A stretch of 64,000 nucleotides of DNA from Diphasiastrum complanatum (GCA_029204225.1 CM055099.1:62790642-62854641); one strand, 5' to 3'; positions 28,903 to 41,451 are shown, numbered from the stretch's first letter. Numbers and translations: made by a program. The notes: generated by a model from the letters alone, not told the origin.

Positions 28903-29376
28903 TCAAAGAAATGCACCGAACATATTCAAAGAATGCCCAAACTGATTTTCCACCATTGCTAGAAAATCTTTGAAACGTTGAAAAACTTTCGATTTAGCCT
29001 TCATAGGATAGATCCATGTAAAACGGGAAAAGTCATCAATAAAAGTCACAAAATAGATGCACTTTCCAATGGATTCGGTCCTCATTAGATCACAAACATC
29101 ACTATGAACCAAATCAAATTTATCAAGAACCCTTATAGTTCCATCAATTGGAAAAGGTTTCCTTTGAAACTTTCCAAGTATGCACCCCTCGCATACATGC
29201 CCTTCCGGCTGCTCAATAGTAGGAATGTCTTCTACCATATTAAATGTCTTCAGCTTCTTCAAACTTGCAAAGTTGAGATGCCCAAACCTTGCATGCCACA
29301 ATTCAACCAACTCCAATGATTGTGATGTAGAAGCAACAAGACATGTAGAGGGAATTCGTCGCTCATATGTATTCAT
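28903..29376 (-). pseudogene. Copia integrase N-terminal half with core deletion
   Basis: It shows the HHCC zinc motif (ELWHARFGHLNFASLKKL... then CEGCILGKF) and the first catalytic Asp (FDLVHSDVCDLM). After NQFGHSLNMFGAFL the frame hits TGA and jumps to EKGILHQM. The usual SDRGGEF block with the second catalytic Asp is absent, so about 20 residues are deleted. Confidence 0.85.
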
Positions 29377-30800
29377 AATGAATAAGCCAGCAGCATTGTT
29401 CCCAAAACAATAATCAAGAGTGATCTTTTAGGATCCTTGACAAGACACTTATCTTCTTTGAACTCAACTAGTCCTTGCTTCAAAATAGTTGAAACCGAAA
29501 GAAGATTCTTCTTGATTCCCGGAACATAAAGCACATTCTTAATGTACTTTTCTTTACCATTAGGCAGAACGATGGCTACAATTCCAATTCCATGAATAGA
29601 ATAAGATGCATCATCCGCACATTGTACCTTACTTCCATTTTGCACTTTCACTAATTTAGTGAATGCTTCTTTACGAGAAGTCATATGACGAGTAGCACCA
29701 CTATCAATCACCCATTCAATGGGCTGAAAACCAGCAACTTGCAAAACAGAATCTGAATTCCTCATAGATGTAGTAGTACTAGTAGAAGCAATATTAGACA
29801 CAAAAGCATAGTCTTGGTTGAAGAGATCACCACTAGCTTCGAGCTCTTGCTCCAAAGTAGCAAGTGAAGCACCAGTATCAATTCCTTTACTCTCCTCTTT
29901 CGCAAGCTTCTTCTTACAATCCTTGATGAAGTGCCCATACCTTTTGCAATAATGGCACTTCCCTTTCTTCTTTTGAGTGTTGACATTTTGACCTCCAACG
30001 GGCTTTTGCTCATCCTTGGAAGGAGGCTTCCCCTTTCCTTTTGACTTGCCTTTGCCCTTGCCTTTCGTGAAGAAAGCTTGATCTTGTTGAGTGTCACCCG
30101 CAAAGTTTTGCCTCCTTTGCTCCTCTTGAAGAAGCAGCCCAACAAGTTCATCAAAGGAGAGTTGTTGTCCCCTAAGAGAGATACTCAAAGATGAAACAAA
30201 TGGAAGATAAGATGAAGGTAATGAGTTGAGAGTAATGGAAGCAAATTGAGCATCCTCAATTATCTCATCAATATTGAGAAGCTCCTCACGAAGATCCTTG
30301 ATCTTCGTCAAGTGATTGGTCACTTGATCCCCTTCTTGCATCTTCAACAAAGAAAGCTGATTTCTAAGATACACCACTCTTGTTGAATTTTTTACTCTAT
30401 ACATAGTATAAAGTGTATCCCACGCACTTTTAGATGTCTTACAAGACCTAATATGAGGTAAGATAGATCTTTTCACAGCAAGAGCAACCATAGAATGTGC
30501 TTGTGCACCCCTTCTATCCCACTTCTTTTGTTCTTCCGAAGATGTAGAAGATGATGTTGATGATGATCATCCACGAGGTGTCGGAGGTGCCAAAGACGGA
30601 GGCCTTTCCTCATCACCATTGACCAAATCCCACAGCCCTTTCGCTATGAGAAGATTCTTCATCATGTAACTCCACAAGGAGTAGTTTGTGCCATCCAACC
30701 GATCTTCACTAAACAAAGAACTGATAGCTTCCGATTCTTTAGCCATTACCTCCAACAAAATTTTAGCTTGTAGTAGATAGGAAAGAGAGCCTTTCCACAA
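29373..30800 (-). pseudogene. Copia gag and protease
   Basis: The gag begins around MAKESEAISSLFSEDRLDG, followed by NYSLWSYMMKNLL. One in-frame TGA (about 30566-30568, after PPTPRG) interrupts it, then the same frame continues to the UBN2-type gag, a Lys-rich linker and the zinc knuckle CHYCKRYGHFIKDC. The protease site is WVIDSGATRHMT. Near 29405 a frameshift separates it from integrase. Gag packages RNA; the protease would cleave the polyprotein. Confidence 0.9.
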
Positions 30801-31446
30801 CCAAATCTACTCAAAAATTTGCAGCAAACAAAGAGCTGAAAGTAGGAGCACAAGATGTCTTTAAATCTGCAACCAAAGTGCCCAAAGATAATGGATAGAT
30901 GGCTATCTTTCTGCACAAAAAAACCAGCTTCTTGAAAATTAGGTTAGCTTCGATTGAAGCCTACACCGATACCCAATTAGGAAGCCAAATAGTGTGATCA
31001 ACACACACTCCACTAGGGTTGTTGAAAGCGCCCTACTACTTGCTGAGAATCTGCAAATTTCCAGCCACAAGTTGACCTAACTCTGAATAGGGTTTGCTGA
31101 ATTTTGGGCGCCCTCCTACACAAATGCAAACCTGAAAACAAAAACAGCAAGATAAGGAGACACCACAACCAAAAATCAGTAGCAGATTTTTGGGCGCCCT
31201 CCTCCAAACAATACGTGCTGAAAACTGGTTGCATACAAATCAGACTTGAGATTCTAATTTTTGGGTGCCAAAAATTGCTCCTCCAAGATCTCTGATGGCC
31301 GCCCTCCTTCAACCTGAAAAGAGACAAAAAAGCTGATCCAAACTCCATTTGAAAAGATCAGCAAGATGCTGAAATTTCACAACAAAAAGCAGAGAAGCTC
31401 CTCTTCTGGTAGGGTGCCAACAAACAAGCTTGTTGCAGATCTGATA

Positions 31447-31458
31447 GCTCTGATACCA
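31447..31458 (-). other. Copia primer-binding site (tRNA-Met)
   Basis: On the minus strand TGGTATCAGAGC directly follows the LTR end (CCTACA). It is complementary to the 3' end of plant initiator tRNA-Met, the usual primer of plant copia elements. Confidence 0.9.
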
Positions 31459-31908
31459 TGTAGGAAAGCAAGAGTCAAGTCACCAAGTTCTAGTTATCAA
31501 TCAATCTCCACAAGAAACAAGAGAGAAGAGGCTGGGCGCCCAACTCTAAGAGAGAGAGAGATAAAACAACAACAAGAGCAATGGAGAGCAATGCTTAGCC
31601 AAACTGTTCAAAATGGAATACACAATGAGCATCTAAGTACTCTACCTGGATGTGGCCAAATGCCACCAAACCCTAAGGTTAACCACTTACTAAATGTAGG
31701 GCACCCCCAAAAGACAAGATAGGGCCCCTAAACAAAATTAGACCCCTAAGGACCCACGAGTCAGTACATGACCAAAATTGGGTCCAACTGAACTTAAGAC
31801 AAACTTAAGATGGCCTAAATAACTAAATACCCATGGTTACACAAATCTCGACCTTTTGGGTCAAAGTAACCTATGGAATAACTTTAGCATAGTCATTTAT
31901 TTCTAACA
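31459..31908 (-). repeat. Copia 5' LTR, intact 450 bp
   Basis: The minus-strand sequence begins TGTTAGAAATAAATGACT and ends TTTCCTACA, that is TG...CA. It matches the split 3' LTR. It flanks the primer-binding site on the inner side and gypsy G1 sequence on the outer side. Confidence 0.92.
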
Positions 31909-32165
31909 AATACTGATGGAGAGGACATAAGTCGTCACAACAGATATCCCACAAGCAGCATACAAGTCTAAAGCAACTACTACAGTAACGTGATGTAGAT
32001 GCAAAAACGAAATAGCTAGCCAACAGAACCATGAGGTAGAGGGAACATCTGCAATGATATCTGTGGTAGAGGAAATAACCAAGGCCATGAGGGCTCGAGC
32101 CTGATCTGCCAATAATGGTGTATGATAACAAGATGAATCCTTCATGGAGCCTTTCAGAGGATAAG
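31909..32165 (-). mobile_element. G1 gypsy 3' internal fragment, minus strand
   Basis: It matches the plus-strand G1 copy at about 45545-45753. Shared blocks include the reverse complement of GCAGATCAGGCTCGAGCC and GGTATCTGTTGTGACAACTT. It is the continuation of the G1 copy left of the copia element (21062-21543). Confidence 0.75.
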
Positions 32166-32410
32166 ATAATGTCAATGAACCTAGTCAACATAAATAAGGA
32201 GGAATAATAGTGTGCCCTCCTACAAGAGGGCCCCTGCTCCAATATCATATGGCCGAGTACCTAATAAATGGGGCCAAAGGCCAGTACATGAATAAAAAGG
32301 GCCCAAGGGCCTGCTTATGCATAGCAGTAAAATAATAAAGAAGGACGCGACGAATGTAATGAGCCGAGTCCAAAACTCATTCCTGCGGAAAAACAAAGCC
32401 CCTCAGGTTG
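32166..32410 (-). repeat. Partial G1 LTR
   Basis: GGAATAATAGTG, CAAAGGCCAGTACATGAATA and CGAATGTAATGAGCCGAGT are shared with the LTRs at 21062 and 41065. The R/U5 end is missing. It marks a second G1 copy in tandem with the fragment at 31909-32165. Confidence 0.7.
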
Positions 32411-32486
32411 AATGAAGATGCAACGTATAATCATGGAACAACAAGCTTTGGTGGATCAACAACTGTAGACAATTGAGCACGGGCAG

Positions 32487-33960
32487 CTAGAGCACAAGCC
32501 TGAACCGCAAATAACAATGTATGATAAAAAAACCATCTATAGGCTCCCATGTGGCCTCCTCAAATAAAGGAAAAAGCTTTGGATCATCTGGAAACGTAGC
32601 GTCACGAGGAGCATCATCCTCAATAGCAGCATGTAACAGACTAACATGGAGGATATCACATGCATATGTAGAAGGCGGTAGCTGTAAACAATAAGTCACT
32701 TGACTGAGACACTCCAATATGCGGTAAGGCCCATAGTAGCATGGTGAAAACTGAAGCCGAAGATTAACCAAGCTGAAACTGAACATGGCGGCGATGACGA
32801 TCTATAGAAGTTTGGTAACACTGCTGAATATGCTATAAGTGTACTAGCTAGAGTGATAAGCTTGCGGGCACCTGATAAGAATGAAGCAAGGGTAACATGT
32901 GTATCATCTAGCGGAAGAGGGCTCTTGGTAAAGAAGGAGCATAGCCATGAGCTAGTTAAAATGGGACACACCAATGCCAGTACTGACAGAGCTATTATAG
33001 CTATACTTTGCTAAACATAAATGTTGATCCCAATCCTTCTCTGCAGGAGTAACAAAATGTCGTAAATAATCCTCAAGGACCCGATTAAGGGACTCAGATT
33101 GTCCATCGGCCGTAGAATGATAAGCAGTATTCATAAAGAGTTGAACATCTAGAATACGCAATGCGCATAAGCTCTATCCAAAATAGAGAAGTAAAATTAC
33201 TATCCCAATCAGATAGTATAGAATGTGGAAACCCATGTAATTGAAAGACCTCTGATGAAAAATAAGCGTGCACACTGCTCTCTACTGTGATAGCGCTGCG
33301 GACAGGGATGAAATGTGCTTGTTTCGAGAACCGATCAACCACTATCATACATGAGTAGGTACAAGGTAGGCCAACGATAAAGTCCATAAAAATGTTTGTC
33401 CACTAGTGATGAAGAATGGGCCAACTCTGGAGCAAGCCAGCCGACTTGGCAAGGGAGTACTTATTGGGGGCATAAAAAGGGACACTGGCGGATAAGAAGT
33501 GCGAACTCAGACTTCATGGATGGCCAGTAAAAATGGTCCTTAAGACTAAGACTTCTGAGAACCAAAAGGGCCACCAACAAGAGAAAAATGGGCATCAAAC
33601 AACAACTTAGAACAAACATTAAGGGAATTGAGAATACAAAGGGAACAATGATAAAGACGATGATCAACAATGGAGTACACCTGATGAGGACGAGATGAAG
33701 GAAGCTGAGCAACATTATAAACATCAAAAAAATCAGGACAAGAAAGATAGGCAGAAGGCAATGCATCAAACCATGGGAGAATGGTAGCAACAAGGCTACA
33801 CGATAAGGATAATGATGCCACTTCTTAAGAGCATAAATAATAGCTAGGAGCTCTTTCTCATGAACAGAGCACCGTAGCTCATAAGAGCGTAGACATCGCG
33901 ACTCATAAGCAATGACACACTGGCACTGACAAAGTAAGCAATGACACGCTGACACTAACG
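32487..33960 (-). pseudogene. G1 integrase and RNase H, minus strand, degenerate
   Basis: Reading downward: RNase H tail (SVHEKELLAIIYALKKWHHY near 33830), then integrase core MDFIVGLP (about 33387), VVDRFSKQAHFIP and LSDWDSNFTSLFW (second Asp kept, although R is changed to W before it). STADGQSESLNRVLEDYL follows near 33100 with the third acidic residue. The C-terminal block CYYGPYRILECLSQVTYCL comes next. Multiple stops and frameshifts split these pieces. Confidence 0.85.
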
Positions 33961-34643
33961 AAGTAAGGCGCCTAAACTAATAGAACTAGCATCAATCTCA
34001 ATGAATTTATGATCAAATGGAGGTAACACATGATAGAAGCCGAAACAACAGCGTGACGAAGAGTATCAAAGGTTGTCTAACAATCAGAAGTCCACAAGAA
34101 AGAATGGGATTTCTTAAAAAGCTCATGAAGAGGTGCGGCCACAGTGGCAAAATGTGGAACAGGAAGACGAAGGTTAGTGGCTACAAAAACATATGGACAT
34201 GATGAACATCAAGAGGCACAAGCCAGTCCCAAGTAACCTGGATCTTACGAGAATCAAGACGAATACGACCATCACAAATACAAAAACCTAATAACCCTAT
34301 TGTTGAAACAAGAAAAGAGCACTTACAAATAGCTGATGAGTAACAAGTATCTAAAAATAGAAGAAACATGCTCGGAAAGATGAGAAATAAAAATGAGAAT
34401 GTCATCAAAATAAACTAAAACACAATGACCAAGAAGCCGATGAATAACATTATTCATGACCTTACACTCATCAAAAAGATGCATCCTAATCTGGTGGTAT
34501 CCGAAACAGAGGTCAACTTTGGATATCTTGGAGGTACCAAGCTGATCAAAAAGGTCATCCATATGAGGAATGGGATACTGGTGCCGGATAGTCAACTTAT
34601 TCAAGGATCTGTTTGTTGTCAATGCAAAGGATTTTGGTCTCAT
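33961..34643 (-). pseudogene. G1 reverse transcriptase, minus strand, degenerate
   Basis: The frame contains ALTTNRSLNKLTIRHQYPIP, MDDLFDQLG and VLVYFDDILIFISHLSEHV with catalytic FDD. About 25 residues between CKVMNN and the earlier RT block are missing. Downstream RT and RNase H connection is out of frame. Confidence 0.8.
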
Positions 34644-34930
34644 GAACGGGAAAAGGGAGATGAAGCAAGGGTCTTGGGATACTTATGTTGTAGTGTAGTA
34701 GCAAGTGATATAGCATCAGTAAGCATCATAGGGACCAAAATAGGTCGTAAGCTGGATCTTATCACAAAAGTCACGAGCGTAGTGTGGCTCGGGACTAGCA
34801 TGACTAGGAAATGGGTAAAACCCAGGCAGTGGAGGGGTAGGAATGATAGGACTACCAAAAGGATTGCCAATAGGAGAAGGTGATGAAGTAGCGCCAAAGC
34901 TAGGTAAAGATGTCATGGGCACCTAGAGAG
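34640..34930 (-). pseudogene. G1 gag remnants, minus strand
   Basis: The frames read FCDKIQLTTYFGPYDAY and ISLATTLQHKYPKTLASS. These match gag of the plus-strand copy near 42775-42830 and 43225-43290. They are directly joined to RT sequence, so the zinc knuckle, protease and most of gag have been deleted. Confidence 0.75.
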
Positions 34931-34989
34931 AGGCAAAGCCTATCATGATGACATCTAAAGGAAAAGAAATCCCAAAAATAACACTATCA

Positions 34990-36240
34990 ACGACTTATTG
35001 AATGTGTTCAGCTAAGGCATCTTGACGTGTCTCACTAGTAGATGGAGATGAAGCGGCCATCGAAAAAGTAGTGATAAGGTGAAATGAAATAGACAAAACC
35101 TAAGGGACAGGACTTTTGTCGTCAACCCAACTTAGTCTTATTCAAGTACCCAAAACACGACTAGTATGGACAGCCAAAAGAAGGTAACAATGCTGATATA
35201 AAAGCTGGACAAATAATAGCAAAAAACAACATAAGGTAAAGCAATAAGAACTACCATAAATGCTACATAATAATGCTGGAAAAATACCTCCAAATGTAAT
35301 CTCGATAGTGTTGGCTGAAGATAGGCGCTCAAATTGCCAACGTAAAAGCCTCCAAATAGCTGGAAAATGGTCACCAATACAATAGCGGTAATGGCTGGAA
35401 AATTTTTCCAGAAAGAGGCGCCAAAGATAGGTATAGATGGGCACTGCAAACAATAGGTAGAATGGCGAAAAGCAAACAACAAATGGGTGAAATGATGGCT
35501 AAAAAATGGGCATCGGATATGTCCATAGATGGGCGATGGATAGCAAATGCAAATGGCTGAAAAAGCTGGTAAAATGTGCAAAATCAGCAAGGTAAACTAA
35601 AAATGAGTAATGGACTAGTCAAAAGGTAGAGACAAAAATTAGGCAGAAAAGGGGTGATGGATAGTAACAAAATGGATGCTATATGGGCTGGAAATGGGCA
35701 ATGGACTACTATGCAAAAATTGTGCAAAATGGACAGCAAGATAGGCGCTAGACAACCGGCTGGATGGGCGCTGATCCTCCTCCAATCAATGACGTAAGAC
35801 CTGCAAAATGTAGACCCGTATGCTGGAAATCCAATCTATAGATGGGCGCTCTCCTAGGAAAAAATGCTGATGAAAAACTGCCGACACCTCCTGAAAATTA
35901 GGCATTGGAAAATGCAATAGGTACCTCTGAAAAAGTCTGCCAAATAAGCTGCTAGAAAAGATAGCGGCCACTAAAATAGCCGCTGGAAATATCCTACAAA
36001 TTTTTTTTTCCAGGCTGCCAAGTAGGAACTATCCTTTGATAGCAATCCTAAAGACTATGGAGGTTCAAAGGACCCCTCAGAGGGGCCAACTGAAAACTGA
36101 GAAAAGTCCCTCCCGAAAGTGGACAATAGAGAAAGGTCCCCCTTAAAGACGGCATATCATCCCAGATAAGACATCTAGGTGGTCTTTCATGAACATCTTG
36201 AAAAGGAGCTAATCCAAGAAAAAATCTGAAAAAACTCACT
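34990..36240 (-). mobile_element. G1 5' leader, minus strand
   Basis: On the minus strand TTGGGTTGACGACAAAAGTC (about 35130) matches the plus copy at about 42328. Beyond it lie repeated GGCGC and CAGC-rich motifs like the leader repeats at 41452-42000. No 5' LTR or primer-binding site is seen at the upper end, so the copy is truncated. Confidence 0.6.
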
Positions 36241-38366
36241 GCTGTGAGCCAAAAGGTGTAAGTGCATCCAAAAGATAAGTCATTCCTGATTAGTCACTAG
36301 ATAAGTTATGCTAAATATTGTTCCTCATGAAAAAGTACAAACCATGTTTTTCTTTGGACTAAGGGTGTCTGTCATCTAATTCAATATAAGTCCCAACAAG
36401 TAACCATAGAAAGCGATCAAACATCTCACCTTCCTAAGCAAGCAAAGACCAGTTGATCAATGACACCAAGAAAAAGATGTCATCAGAGACTTTAAGCATT
36501 GGAAGAATTATAGATTGCCAAAAAAAGACCTACCAAAATCTGATTAAATACTGCTTTTGAATTGAAGCAGTATAAGAAAGGATCCCTTAAAGCTTATGAT
36601 CAACTATGAGGAAGACCTTTTTTTCATGGTAACAATAACCTTGGGGAGAATGATTGGTGATTGATTCTTTGATTTAAAGACCTATATACATGGGAAATCC
36701 AGTCAAGATTCTGGTTGATGGAGAAATTTAATTTATTGAGTCCTGTTGGTATGAATAGAGTAATCCACTAAGATTTTTCTATCTAGGTGGGAATGACTAG
36801 GAAATTTACATCACCTAGGAATATCAACACCTTTTGGTGGCATCCTTTCAAGGGGGGCGCTCACCCTCTTCTAGGAGCACTTCTCTCAGCTGAGTTTCAC
36901 TTTGACATCAAGGGATGCTCCCAACAACCTAAATTTATCATATCAGCTCCTCCAAATAAATATAACAAACTAAATTTGACGAAGAACTAGATTGTCGCAC
37001 TTCCAAGTAGCGAGATTTGGTTGGATGGTCTTATCTACAATGAATCCAATAGTTAGTAAGTAATGTTCATGCTAGCTAATATTAGCCTTGGCAAAATATA
37101 CAAAGCGATATGGCACACATCTAATATCACAATGATGATGGATAGTTGGTGTGGATCTTATGTAATGCATGATGGATGTTGGAGGTATGATGTTGTACCT
37201 AGTGGGGGGTAGTCCTAGAATTTATTAGATTTAGAATAGGTAATAATTTGGGTATTCGTATCTATAGTGCAAATTGGTGGATGTGTGTATCTAATGAAGG
37301 TAGATCTAATGTGAAAGGATGTGATGATTTTGGTGGTGGATATAGTGAATATGAGTGAACCAGTCATGACGGGCCAAAGCAAGAAGAGGTTTAGCATTTG
37401 ATAGAGGAGAAGACTTACAATGGACAACCAATTGGGTTACAATCAAACAACCATAAAGCTCTTTACATACATTGCTCATTAAAACACACACACACACACA
37501 CACACACATTTTGAAATCCATGCCCTTCCAAAAATGCATAATTTCAAGTGGTTGCGTAAAGAGTAGCCTAACCTTTTGTAGGTCATGCATTGTTGGATCA
37601 TATAATCCTTTTGTCGAATATTTAATTACATACTGCAAACTTTCAAATGGATTGTAGTCTTGGAATATCATATCTCTGTAGATAAGTTGATTATTTGAAG
37701 CATCCATGTATTGATAATGGAACCTTCCTACAATATCAAAAAAAAATTCAATGTTATACCTCATAAATGTTATATGATCTCTACAGATGTTCTTCTAAAC
37801 TTTGGTTAGCTTAGAGAATTGATATCTTTGATGTGAATACACCACGTACAAGTAGCCTATACTGTTGGAACAACAAAAACATATTCTAAAGTAGAGTGAA
37901 TATGATTGAATTTAACATAGTACATTTTCATTGAAAAAAATTTGATAGGCAAGCCAACAAACGACCCCCAACATATTTACATAAGATTGAGAGGAAAGTA
38001 TGTTTCACAACAAAAACCCACTACCAACTACCATCAAATAGACCAACATACAATAATGCAAAATGTCAACATTAACGAAGTGCACTGCATTAATGAGAAT
38101 AGTTCTATTAGATAAATCCCCAAAATGATTAAGAATGAGTTTCACATTAGCTGCAAAATTTTCTATGAGAAATACAGAGCCAATTCTAAGTCCTTACGAT
38201 GAACATAGAATGACAGCTTGAGGTTCATTCAATAGGTTCATTGTTTGGGGCTTGTAGAGCTCTCATCTTACCTTACAATAGCTACTAGGCCACATTATTT
38301 GGTGGCAAATCATCTAAGACATACATCAGCTACAAAGGGGGATATTAGAGTAAAAGTTTTTGCCCT
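36241..38366. other. Spacer without a supported gene
   Basis: A minus-strand frame at 37306-37764 (YIxFFFDIVGRFHYQYMDAS-like) is open for about 150 codons but runs through a dinucleotide repeat and has no motif I recognise. I see no LTR end or exon pair in the rest. Confidence 0.4.
37484..37508. repeat. (AC)12 microsatellite
   Basis: A pure AC dinucleotide run. Confidence 0.95.
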
Positions 38367-38737
38367 TGGTTACGAGACCGTAACAGTACCGACCCAAGAG
38401 TACATCTGGGAACAGCTAACCACCAGAGGGCAGAGGACAGTGTGAGTCAAAGGCATGCATGCATACCATGCAATTGGTATGAGGACACATGGATACTCAT
38501 GCAGACACATGCGGATGCATGCATCAGGGGCCATGCAATCCTTCAGTGATGGACTGGGACCCCACATGCAACAGTAATCCATGCATGCAGCATGAAAAGT
38601 GGGTGTTGGCAGTAACTCCCACCTACCGCTCCCATGCAAATTCACACTGGGCTAGGAGGGGCATTCTATAAGAGAGTGCATTGGCTGGGTGGATCAGACT
38701 AGCTTTTGCCTTCCTCGTAGTTACGCTGTTCCTAACA
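38367..38737 (+). repeat. LTR of a gypsy-like element (family of 55377-55724)
   Basis: It starts TGGTTACGAGACCGTAACAG and ends CCTAACA just before a primer-binding site. Blocks such as CACACTGGGCTAGGAGGGGC and GGTGGATCAG are shared with the chromovirus LTR at 55377-55724. TATAAGAG near 38669 is a likely promoter element. GCATGC-rich sequence fills the middle. Confidence 0.75.
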
Positions 38738-38738
38738 C

Positions 38739-38750
38739 TGGTATCAGAGC
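38739..38750 (+). other. Primer-binding site (tRNA-Met)
   Basis: TGGTATCAGAGC follows the LTR end by one base. It matches the initiator tRNA-Met type used by many plant LTR elements. Confidence 0.85.
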
Positions 38751-41064
38751 CATAACTATCCTTGCCTACGCTGAGCATGCTCCCATTGCTGCAAAAAAAA
38801 ATTTGGTAGCCAATAATTGATTGATTTTGCAGGATATTGGGCACCTAAGAACCCTTGTCAAAAGGAAAGTTTTTCCGTCAATCAATAGTTTGTATAATCT
38901 CCACCAAATTGGATTTTCCAGCAACCAGTTGCAGCAAGAGATTGGCTTCAGGAGCAAGGTTTTTTGTGGGCTGTAAATCGTGGTCAGAAAGGGGACTTTC
39001 AACGAGTTCCTAGCAGCAGTTTGGGCGCCCTTGAATCTGCCAAAAACTGGGATTTTGGGTAGAGTACACATTGGCCTTGAGTCTGTCCCTCAAGCAGGTG
39101 GAAGAGCACTATAAGGCAGTAGCAAACTATGCTGACTGTTGAAAAAAATCCAGCAAGTAGTTTCAGCAGAAGGCTAGCAATTCTGGAGGATAGGAGCTTA
39201 GTGTCCAGCACGCCTCTTGTAGCCATAATCTCAAGCTAAATCCTAGTTTGTCAATCAGAACAGCAGCGTTGGCTTCCCAACAAGGTTGTAGGCAGTTTTG
39301 AGCATAAAACTACCGCACTATTCTTGACCAACCATAAAATTCATTTAGCAGATGCATCTAAATGCATACCAGTAGGAGAGCTGAGGGGTGTTAGAGTAAT
39401 TATAGAGACAGAGACGTTCGCCATGAATTTCTTTGTCATAAACCCATTAGATACACCAACGTACTCAATATTATTTGGATGACCATGGTTATATCTGCAT
39501 GCAAAAATCAGTGTTTTCTGATGCTAAATAAGGCACACCAGGCTGCATGATCACCGACTGTTTTCCTTCCAATCTTGTTCCCAATTTATGCTCATTCATA
39601 GAATTTCAGCGCCTCCCTAAACATTGATTTCAGTGAGTTCTGGTTTCAAAAACTGTAAGTTCTGGAAAATTAGCAACCTGCCAGCAGGAAGTTAAAGAGC
39701 AACAAGGAGGCAGATTATTGAGGCAACCATCGAACTCTTGAGTGCCTAATTGCAACGTTATATTGAGGTGCATTCGGTGCCACAACAAAATCAGTGCATT
39801 TCTTCTGCAAATCCAAAAACCGTTTTTAACTGATTGAATAGTTCCAAAACCTAAACCTTGAATAGGTTTGAAGAATCCGACTCTATTCTAAGGAGCGAAA
39901 ACTTGAAGCTATCCATCTACCTTGCTTGTAGCTCTTGGAGTGGGATTTTCCAGATCCAGTTTGTGTCAATTCAGGATCGAAGTTGCATGCGTTGAAGTTT
40001 CCAAGTTAGAAACCATTTCCAGAGTCATTCTAACAAAGCTAACAGGTTTATCTTTCGAAATCACTTTGAACTGTCTAAATTTGCTAGCAAGTTCGAAGTC
40101 AGGTGCACACGTTTTGAGAACTTTCAGCAAACTATTCCAGCAAGCTGAAGCAAAAGCTTCAAGGGACCAGCTGAAACCGTACACATAGCTAGTGCATGTC
40201 AAGCTACAGAACAGAGTTTGCAACGCACGAAAAAAGAAATTGCAGAATGAAAGCATTTCTCATAGGTGTCGATTCGACACAAAGCTCAGGGAATTTCTTG
40301 GATAGTATTCTTGCCAATGATCCTAAGCCAAAGCTAAACTTTTATTCCTATTTCTTTCAAAGTTCAACTTTTGTTTGAATTTAGATTTTTCTTTCTACAT
40401 TTTGATATGAGGAAACTTTATTTTCTCTAGTAAGAAGCATTGATGAATTAAAAGCCCAAGCATTAACAGTCAAATGGATGTCGATGAGTAATAAGTAAAC
40501 AATATCTTCAATTAGTAATTGAAGAAGATGAATTAAAAGTAACCATAGCTGACTTGAAATCATTTGTTGATTTACAAATTAGCTTTTTGGTCTAGCCAAG
40601 GACACCATATTTAGTGTTTCTCAGTTGTCACCAGTTGTCAGCACATAGCGATTCTTAGTTACCAGTTCTTCCATAAATCTCTCAGATTTAGTTGAATGAG
40701 AATAGTCTTTCTTCGAAACATTTCAAGTATTGGGTTTATTGTCCCTTAAAAAGCATTCTTTCGATTTGTTCAAAGTTGAATGCAACCAGTTTCTTGCAAG
40801 ATTGTAGTTTGAAGTGAACAAATAGTATGTCTGAACTGAACCATTTTACAGACATTAGAATGGTTTATTAGCTCAGTTATTTTTCTCTGTCATCAAAAAA
40901 GTTAGGATCAGTTTCCAAAACTTTGATAAAATCCAAAAAGTTATACCATAGTTATTTGTTTCTTGGTACAAAAAATTGTACATAATGATAAATGCAATAT
41001 TTTACCTAAATCCACGAGGATCAGCATGTAAAGTAAAGAGACATGGGATTATGGATCACTTACA
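38751..41064 (+). mobile_element. Non-coding body behind the 38.4-kb LTR
   Basis: This 2.3-kb stretch follows an LTR and primer-binding site and should be retroelement leader and gag. I find no gag, zinc knuckle or pol motif in it. It is either a strongly decayed leader, a non-autonomous element, or unrelated DNA joined to the LTR. Confidence 0.35.
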
Positions 41065-41438
41065 GTTATGGACTTGGCTCATTACATTCGCCGTGTCCAT
41101 TCTTTTATTGTTATTATGCATAGGCAGGCCTAAGGGCCCTTTTTATTCACATACTAGCCTTGGACCCTATTTGGTTATATTTTTAGGACTTGGTCACATT
41201 GATTTGGAGTGGGGGTCCTCCTATTGGGAGGGCGCACTATTTTCCCTCCAAATCCTTTTCCCTCCCTTCTTTGAATCCTCCATTTGATTCTGAGAGAGGG
41301 TATAAGTAGGGCAGCATTGTATTCCTTTATTCAGTTGATGATGATTGCTCCTCTTTAGCCTCCTTAAGCATTCTCTCTTCCTGCTTTCTCGCTTAAGTCC
41401 TGCTTTCTAGCATAGCTAGTGAATCTTAGCTTGTAACT
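41065..41438 (+). repeat. G1 5' LTR, plus strand
   Basis: It matches the minus-strand LTR at 21062-21470 over most of its length. A TATA-like GGTATAAGTAGGG lies near 41300. The sequence ends immediately before the primer-binding site. The outer start is uncertain because homology with the other copies fades above 41065. Confidence 0.8.
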
Positions 41439-41450
41439 TGGTATCAGAGC
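41439..41450 (+). other. G1 primer-binding site (tRNA-Met)
   Basis: TGGTATCAGAGC directly follows the LTR. Confidence 0.9.
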
Positions 41451-41451
41451 A

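Larger units (their letters stand above)
21544..31908 (-). mobile_element. Ty1/copia retrotransposon, minus strand, interrupted by a nested element
   Basis: On the minus strand the order is 5' LTR (31459-31908), primer-binding site (31447-31458), gag, protease, integrase, RT, RNase H, polypurine tract (about 26481-26490) and 3' LTR. The gag-protease-integrase-RT-RNaseH order is diagnostic of Ty1/copia. The 3' LTR is split: its terminal 67 bp are at 21544-21610 and the rest at 26094-26480. Flanking AATAT (21539-21543) and AATAC (31909-31913) look like a 5-bp target duplication with one change. LTRs differ at roughly a dozen positions over about 390 bp, so the insertion is fairly young. Several stops and frameshifts make it non-autonomous. 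Confidence 0.92.

Noticed and set aside
34425-34883. 152-codon plus-strand frame
   Set aside because: It is antisense to G1 RT and gag on the minus strand.
37306-37764. 152-codon minus-strand frame
   Set aside because: It crosses an AC repeat (CVCVCV) and has no motif or homologous neighbour that I can support.
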